Below, in pieces: positions 6,406-10,548 of a stretch of 10,548 nt of DNA. The stretch comes from Actinomycetes bacterium (GTDB lineage: Bacteria > Actinomycetota > Acidimicrobiia > Acidimicrobiales > RAAP-2). The position numbers were made by a program, and so were the translations under genes. The stretch covers positions 1-10,548 of the forward strand of contig JAJYMD010000025.1 in assembly GCA_021787255.1 (NCBI GenBank), read 5' to 3'. Position 1 is the stretch's first letter, and every line of letters begins with the position of its first letter. Below the pieces are notes generated by a model. It worked only from the letters and a program-made list of their open reading frames with translations. It did no database searches and was not told the DNA's origin.

Positions 6406-8346
6406 ATGCCGCGACCAGTCGAAGGGTCCAGCAGCTACAACGCAGGGTTGGACGGCATCCGCGCGATCGCCGTCCTCGGAGTCATCGCGTACCACCTCGA
6501 GCTGGGATGGGCGAGCGGTGGCCTGCTCGGCGTCGGGGTCTTCTTCGTCCTCTCCGGCTACCTCATCACGGACCTCCTCACGGCGACGATCCGAAAGCGA
6601 GGAGCCCGGTCCTTCGGTCAGTTCTGGGCGCGCCGGGCGCGCCGGCTGCTCCCGGCGCTGTTCGTGATGCTCCTCGTGACGGTCGCGTGGGCCACCCTCT
6701 TCGACCGCTCCCAGCTCCCCGGGCTGCGGGGCGACATCCTGCCGGCGATCTTCTACTACAGCAACTGGTGGTACATCTTCCACCACGTCTCGTACTTCGC
6801 CGAGTACGGGCCGCCATCGCCGCTCGGCCACCTCTGGTCGCTCGCGATCGAAGAGCAGTTCTACCTGCTCTGGCCGTTCGTGCTCCTGGGCACCCTGCGC
6901 TTCGTGAGGAACCGACGGGTGCTCGTGACGGGCGCACTGGTGCTCGCATGCGGCTCTGCCATCGAGATGGCGCTCCTCTTCGTCCCCTACGCCGATCCGA
7001 CCCGGGTCTACGACGGCACCGACACGCGGGCCTTCGAGCTGCTCGTCGGTGCGGCGCTCGCCTTCGCCTTGCCTCGGAACCGGCGCTTCGCGCCCATCAC
7101 GCCAAGGGCGCGCGCCGTCCTCGAGGTCGCAGGCGGCGTCGCGCTGGCGGGCATCCTCGCGATGTACTGGCAAACCGGCGAGTACGACCCCTTCGTCTAC
7201 CGCGGCGGCATGGTGCTGCTCTCGGTGCTCACCGCCGTGCTGATCGCCGTCTGCGTCCATCCTGGCGCGCGGGTAGGACGAGCCCTCGGGATCGGACCCC
7301 TTCGCTGGATCGGCGAACGCTCCTACGGCATGTACCTGTGGTCGTTGCCGATCATCGTCCTTACGACCCCCGAAGGCGCCAAGCAGAGCCTCGTGCGCGA
7401 CGTGCTCCAAGTCGCCGGCATCTTCGTCGCATCCGCGCTCTCGTGGCGCTTCGTCGAGCAGCCCGTGCGCCACGGCGCGCTCGGCCGTCTCTGGCACGAG
7501 CTCGGCGACAAGTGGCGCGACCGGGAGTGGGCCGACCTCCTCCCTGGCACCCAAGGCTGGGTTGCAACCGGTGCCGTCCTCGTGTGCGGCCTGATCTGCT
7601 CGCTCGGGCTCTCAGGGGTGATCTCGGGAACGGCGACGCCCCCGGAGGCGACGAGCAGCATCCTTCCCCCACGTCTTCGCGTCCACCCCACGACCACCAC
7701 GACCCGGGCCACCGATCCTCCGGCTCGGTCCCTCGGCCCCAGCCCCGGCGCGGCGCGAGGCCGCGGAACGGTGCCGATCGTCCCGCCGACCACCACGACC
7801 ACGACGCTGCCTGCGGGGACCGGGGTCACCTTCATCGGCGACTCGATCATGGTCGACGCCGCGCCGTACCTGCGCCGGATGCTCCCCGGTGCCGTGATCG
7901 ACGCGGTGATCGGCCAGCAGCTGAGCGACGTCCAAGCGGAGGTGCCGGAGCTGAGGAGGCAGGGCGACGTGGGCGACGAGCTCGTCTTGGAGCTCGGGAC
8001 GAACGGGTACTACAGCCCGACACAGCTCGAGACCCTCCTTCGCTCCCTCGGGCCGATGCGCCGCATCGTGCTCGTGAACACCCGGGAGACACGGCCCTGG
8101 GAACAGGCAGTGAACCAGAGCATCGCCACGGTCGCCCACAGCTACCCCCATACGACGATGGTCAACTGGTACGCCCTCGGCGCGAACAACCCCCAGTACT
8201 TCTATCCAGACGGCGTCCACCTCGATCCGCAGGGCGCGCGGTACTACGCCTCTCTGCTCGTCCACGCCCTCGAGAGCCCTCCGCCCGGCTCGCGCAACGG
8301 GAACGACGACGCCCGCGTGCTCGCGCACCCGCCCCAGGTGGGTTGA
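6406..8346 (+). CDS. OatA-like membrane acyltransferase: AT3 domain fused to an SGNH hydrolase domain
   Basis: A fusion protein of 646 residues. Residues about 12-355 form an acyltransferase-3 (OafA/YrhL) membrane domain with some ten helices. It has LDGIRAIAVLGVIAYH (15-30, with the acyl-transfer His30), FFVLSGYLIT (46-55), FWARRARRLLPA (73-84), SLAIEEQFYLLWP (145-157) and ERSYGMYLWSLP (304-315). Another helix lies near 385-407. A Thr/Pro-rich linker (428-469) leads to an extracytoplasmic SGNH domain with GDSIM (Ser480), GTNG (Asn533) and DGVHLDPQG (Asp602, His605). In this family the membrane part passes an acyl group, usually acetyl, across the membrane and the SGNH part transfers it to a sugar; OatA does this on peptidoglycan muramic acid and gives lysozyme resistance. 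The target could instead be another surface glycan. ATG 6406 is chosen because GGATGGG lies just before it and homology begins soon after. An amidase homologue follows after 57 bp. Confidence 0.9.
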   Translation: MPRPVEGSSSYNAGLDGIRAIAVLGVIAYHLELGWASGGLLGVGVFFVLSGYLITDLLTATIRKRGARSFGQFWARRARRLLPALFVMLLVTVAWATLFDRSQLPGLRGDILPAIFYYSNWWYIFHHVSYFAEYGPPSPLGHLWSLAIEEQFYLLWPFVLLGTLRFVRNRRVLVTGALVLACGSAIEMALLFVPYADPTRVYDGTDTRAFELLVGAALAFALPRNRRFAPITPRARAVLEVAGGVALAGILAMYWQTGEYDPFVYRGGMVLLSVLTAVLIAVCVHPGARVGRALGIGPLRWIGERSYGMYLWSLPIIVLTTPEGAKQSLVRDVLQVAGIFVASALSWRFVEQPVRHGALGRLWHELGDKWRDREWADLLPGTQGWVATGAVLVCGLICSLGLSGVISGTATPPEATSSILPPRLRVHPTTTTTRATDPPARSLGPSPGAARGRGTVPIVPPTTTTTTLPAGTGVTFIGDSIMVDAAPYLRRMLPGAVIDAVIGQQLSDVQAEVPELRRQGDVGDELVLELGTNGYYSPTQLETLLRSLGPMRRIVLVNTRETRPWEQAVNQSIATVAHSYPHTTMVNWYALGANNPQYFYPDGVHLDPQGARYYASLLVHALESPPPGSRNGNDDARVLAHPPQVG

Positions 8347-8390
8347 CCTCGTTGCGTCCAGGCCTTCATCACTTCGTACAGGTACGACGC

Positions 8391-8396
8391 TACCGT
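8391..8396 (+). promoter_or_regulatory. Possible -10 element for a leaderless amidase transcript
   Basis: TACCGT fits the TAnnnT -10 pattern and ends 7 nt before the amidase ATG at 8404, which would place transcription start at or next to the start codon. No Shine-Dalgarno sequence precedes this ATG, which agrees with leaderless translation. A TTGACC at 8343-8348 is too far away to pair with it. The motif is weak on its own. Confidence 0.25.
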
Positions 8397-8403
8397 CGAG
8401 TCG

Positions 8404-9438
8404 ATGGCCCGACGAGAGGACACCAGGAAGGCGCAGCCTGCACACACCCCTGGCCGAAGACGACCTCGACGTCGTGCCCCGTTGCGCCCTTCGCTTGCAA
8501 AGCGCAGGCTGACGGTGGCGGGGACGCTCGCCGCGCTCGCGGCAGCGATCTTGCTCGTCGTGCTCGTCGCCACGAGCGGCAAGGCGCGCGACGCCTCGCG
8601 CGCGAGACCATCCAGGCCTGGACCTTCGCTCTCCGTCTCCGCCTCCGGCGGCGTCCCGCTCGACCGATCCCGCTTCGCGAGCGGTGCCTGCGTCGCGTTC
8701 GCACCTTCTGCGGGCGACAACCACCACACGGTCTTCATCGACGCCGGGCACGGCGGCGTCGACCCGGGCGGAAAGGGCGTCACCCAGACAGGGCGCGTGA
8801 TCTACGAGGCGCCTGAGAACCTCGAGATCGAGCTCGAGACGATGAACCTGCTGCGCGCGCACGGCTTTCGAGTCGTCGTCTCGCGCACGACGAACACCGA
8901 CGTCTTGAAGCCGACCCCGGCGGACCTCACAGGCGGCGTGCTCTCGGTGGAAGGCGCAAAGGCCGACGTGGCGGCACGGGACGTCTGCGCCAACCTGGCA
9001 CGTGCGACAATTCTCGTCGGCATCTACATGGACACCGGGCCGTCACCGACGAACGCCGGCAGCCTCACCGCGTACGACCCCGATCGCTCCTTCGCCGCCG
9101 AGAGCAAGCGACTGGCGACGCTTCTTCAGCGAGACGTGCTCGCTCGCATGAACGCCCACGGCTGGCACATCCCAAACGACGGGGTCCAGCCCGACACAAC
9201 ACTGGGCGCCGCCCCGCTCACAACAACTGCGGCCGCCTACCACCACCTCCTCCTCCTCGGCCCCGCCTATCCCGGCTGGTTCACAACGCCAAGCGACATG
9301 CCTGGCGCCCTCATCGAGCCCCTTTTCATCTCGGACCCCTTCGAAGGCTCGATCGCCAACAGTGCCGCCGGCCACGCCGCGATCGCCGAGGGCGTGGCGC
9401 AGGCGGTGGAGCAGTACTTCGACAGCTCGTCCTCCTGA
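8404..9438 (+). CDS. Membrane-anchored N-acetylmuramoyl-L-alanine amidase (Amidase_3) homologue with altered zinc site
   Basis: A protein of 344 residues. A basic cytoplasmic N-terminus (about 1-36) precedes one membrane helix (about 37-57), a low-complexity linker, and an Amidase_3 domain from about 108 to the end. FIDAGHGGVDPG carries the first zinc ligand, His116. YEAPENLEIELE carries the expected Glu ligand, Glu135. ALIEPLFISDPFEG carries the catalytic Glu305 (family 'vEvgFIsN'). The usual 'S-I/L-H-A-N' strand with the second zinc His aligns with VGIYMDTG, so Tyr208 (TAC, 9025-9027) replaces His. Active family members cut the amide between muramic acid and L-alanine in peptidoglycan. This one may be inactive, use another ligand (for example His280 or His281), or only bind the wall. 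It follows the acyltransferase by 57 bp on the same strand and converges on hpnJ. The fold call is firm; activity is uncertain. Confidence 0.85.
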   Translation: MARREDTRKAQPAHTPGRRRPRRRAPLRPSLAKRRLTVAGTLAALAAAILLVVLVATSGKARDASRARPSRPGPSLSVSASGGVPLDRSRFASGACVAFAPSAGDNHHTVFIDAGHGGVDPGGKGVTQTGRVIYEAPENLEIELETMNLLRAHGFRVVVSRTTNTDVLKPTPADLTGGVLSVEGAKADVAARDVCANLARATILVGIYMDTGPSPTNAGSLTAYDPDRSFAAESKRLATLLQRDVLARMNAHGWHIPNDGVQPDTTLGAAPLTTTAAAYHHLLLLGPAYPGWFTTPSDMPGALIEPLFISDPFEGSIANSAAGHAAIAEGVAQAVEQYFDSSSS

Positions 9439-9439
9439 G

Positions 9440-9484
9440 GCGGGGTCGAGCCCGCTGCTCTGAGCGTCTTGCAAGCCGCGCTCA
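9440..9484. terminator. Weak candidate bidirectional terminator between convergent genes
   Basis: The 43-bp gap between the amidase and hpnJ stops holds two small inverted repeats. GCGGG/CCCGC flank a 6-nt loop (9440-9455). TGAGCG/CGCTCA (9461-9466 and 9479-9484) enclose the palindrome CTTGCAAG, and their right arm includes the hpnJ stop codon. Neither is followed by a T-run, so an intrinsic terminator is only a possibility, although convergent genes here would need one. Confidence 0.3.
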
Positions 9485-10548
9485 CGCCGACGCTGGCTGG
9501 CGCCGCTTGCGCAGGAAGCTCACGAACTGCACACCCTCACGAAGGCGCCGCTTCATGACGTCGCTGTCGCGAAGCATCTCGGCCGAGATCTCGGCGATCT
9601 TGCCCGCTCGGAAGTAGAACTTCCGGTAGAAGGTGTCGAGCGAGTCGAAGATCTCCGTCCGGTTCAGGTGCGGATAGGAGAGCGCCGCCGTTTGCATGCC
9701 GTGCTCGTCCACGAGGACGGCACCGTCGTCTGTCAGCCACCCCTGCTCCTTCGCCTGCCGGTAGAGCGCGGTCCCCGGGTAGGGCGCGGCGATGGACACC
9801 TGGATGGTGTGCGGGTTGATCTCGCGGGCGAAGCGGATGGTCTCTTGGATGGTCTCCTTGGTCTCGCCCGGGAGCCCGACGATGAAGGTCCCGTGGATGG
9901 TGATGCCGAGGTCACGGCAGTCCTTTGCGAACTGCCGCGCTCGCTCCAGCTTCACGCCCTTCTTGATGTTGGTCAGGATCTGCTGGTTGCCGGACTCGAA
10001 CCCGACGAGCAGCAGGCGCAGGCCGTGCTCCCTCAAGACCTTCAACGTCTCGTAGGGGACGTTGGCCTTCGCGTTGCACGACCACTCGAGACCCAGACGC
10101 GCCATGCCCCGTGCGATCTCTTCGGCCCGCTGCCGGTTGTCGGTGAAGGTGTCGTCGTCGAAGAACACCTCCTTCACCTGGGGGAAGTAGTCCCGCACGA
10201 GCGCCATCTCGCCGAGCACGTGCTCGACGCTTCGGGTGCGGTAGCGGTGCCCGCCCACCGTCTGGGGCCAAAGGCAGAAGGTGCACTGCGAACGACAGCC
10301 CCTGCCCGTGTAGAGCGAGAGGTAGGGATGCTTCAGGTAGCCGATGAAGTAGTCCTCCACCCGAAGGTCGCGTTTGTAGACCTCGGTCACGTAAGGAAGC
10401 CGGTCCATGTCCTCGAGGATCGCCCGGTCGGGCGTCCGCACCACGGTGCCGTCCGGGGCGCGGTACACGATCCCGTCGACCTCCTCGAGCGGTCGGCCCC
10501 CGGCGATCTCTGCGATCGTGAAGTCGAACTCCTCACGGGCGACGAAGT
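9482..10548 (-). CDS. hpnJ: Hopanoid biosynthesis-associated radical SAM protein HpnJ (partial, N-terminus beyond right edge)
   Basis: About 354 codons are visible, open at the right edge. The GTG at 10468 is internal, because the frame continues upstream with family-like sequence (EEFDFTIAEIAGGRPLEEVDG). The radical SAM cluster motif GRGCRSQCTFC (CxxxCxxC, 10274-10297) binds the 4Fe-4S cluster and S-adenosylmethionine. It is followed by LWPQTVGGHRYRTRSVEH, EVFFDDDTFTDN, WSCNAKANVPYETLKVL, a GFESGNQQIL segment, HGTFIVGLPGETKETI and NPHTIQVSIAAPYPGT. This run matches HpnJ as I know it; the family has an N-terminal cobalamin-binding domain, which would lie outside the window. HpnJ is reported to be needed for the cyclitol ether head group of bacteriohopanetetrol, probably through ring contraction of a sugar. 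No other hopanoid gene is visible. It converges on the amidase gene. A related B12-radical SAM enzyme is the less likely alternative. Confidence 0.85.
   Translation of the reverse strand, partial: FVAREEFDFTIAEIAGGRPLEEVDGIVYRAPDGTVVRTPDRAILEDMDRLPYVTEVYKRDLRVEDYFIGYLKHPYLSLYTGRGCRSQCTFCLWPQTVGGHRYRTRSVEHVLGEMALVRDYFPQVKEVFFDDDTFTDNRQRAEEIARGMARLGLEWSCNAKANVPYETLKVLREHGLRLLLVGFESGNQQILTNIKKGVKLERARQFAKDCRDLGITIHGTFIVGLPGETKETIQETIRFAREINPHTIQVSIAAPYPGTALYRQAKEQGWLTDDGAVLVDEHGMQTAALSYPHLNRTEIFDSLDTFYRKFYFRAGKIAEISAEMLRDSDVMKRRLREGVQFVSFLRKRRQPASA

Noticed and set aside
5986..7554. A 522-codon minus-strand open frame antisense to the acyltransferase
   Set aside because: Mostly low-complexity charged sequence antisense to a well-supported gene. 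Only its last segment (AWWFVAIFVLG) is meaningful, as part of the transporter remnant.
7705..7815. Repetitive ACC/ACG tracts that could pass for a DNA repeat array
   Set aside because: They encode the Thr-rich linker between the acyltransferase and SGNH domains in the correct frame. There are no regular spacers or repeat units, so this is not a CRISPR array or satellite.
8343..8396. TTGACC (8343) as a -35 box with TACCGT (8391) as -10
   Set aside because: The gap is 42 nt, far from the usual 16-19 nt, so they cannot form one promoter.
5799..8816. A 1005-codon plus-strand open frame across the transporter remnant, the acyltransferase and part of the amidase gene
   Set aside because: It is out of frame with two genes that have clear catalytic motifs. 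Its translation is Arg/Pro/Ala/Gly-rich without recognisable domains, as expected for a shadow frame in GC-rich DNA.
7612..8862. A 416-codon minus-strand open frame antisense to the acyltransferase end and the amidase start
   Set aside because: No domain or ribosome-binding site; composition is that of an antisense shadow of two real genes.
9912..10286. A 124-codon minus-strand open frame inside hpnJ in another frame
   Set aside because: It lies wholly within the radical SAM gene, is Arg/Ala-rich and matches nothing recognisable.

Overview
This is a GC-rich chromosomal window from an actinobacterium. Alternative start codons are common, several genes overlap by 4 nt (GTGA or ATGA), and one exported enzyme has a Thr-rich linker. 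The style fits Acidimicrobiia or a nearby actinobacterial class, but that placement is an inference; there is no rRNA or other marker gene here.

Layout from left to right. (1) 1-2234, + strand: the C-terminal end of a CydD-like ABC transporter subunit, then a complete CydC-like subunit that starts inside the cydD stop codon. Together they form the heterodimeric CydDC exporter needed for cytochrome bd maturation. (2) 2176-4216, - strand: a class I PLP aminotransferase (DapC/kynurenine-aminotransferase type) followed by a coiled-coil C4 zinc-ribbon protein. The 3' end of the zinc-ribbon gene overlaps the 3' end of cydC by 59 bp, tail to tail. (3) 4255-5758, + strand: an endonuclease/exonuclease/phosphatase-fold hydrolase and two small membrane proteins, chained by 4-nt overlaps. 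(4) 5765-6139, - strand: a frameshifted remnant of a major facilitator transporter, in a 647-bp stretch without an intact gene. (5) 6406-9438, + strand: a cell-envelope pair, namely an OatA-like acyltransferase-3/SGNH fusion and a membrane-anchored N-acetylmuramoyl-L-alanine amidase homologue. The amidase homologue carries Tyr where the family's second zinc-binding His is expected. (6) 9482 to the right edge, - strand: a radical SAM protein recognised as HpnJ, a hopanoid side-chain modification enzyme, open at its N-terminal end.

Most genes are housekeeping or envelope functions. CydDC and HpnJ belong to larger pathways whose other genes lie outside the window. The acyltransferase/amidase pair plausibly acts together on the cell wall: one would modify a glycan by O-acylation, the other would bind or cleave peptidoglycan. 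No tRNA, rRNA, CRISPR array, insertion sequence, phage gene or defence system was found. I do not see a clear new multi-gene system. The best leads are the amidase with the altered zinc site, the hydrolase/small-membrane-protein operon, the hopanoid gene in an actinobacterial setting and the decaying transporter.
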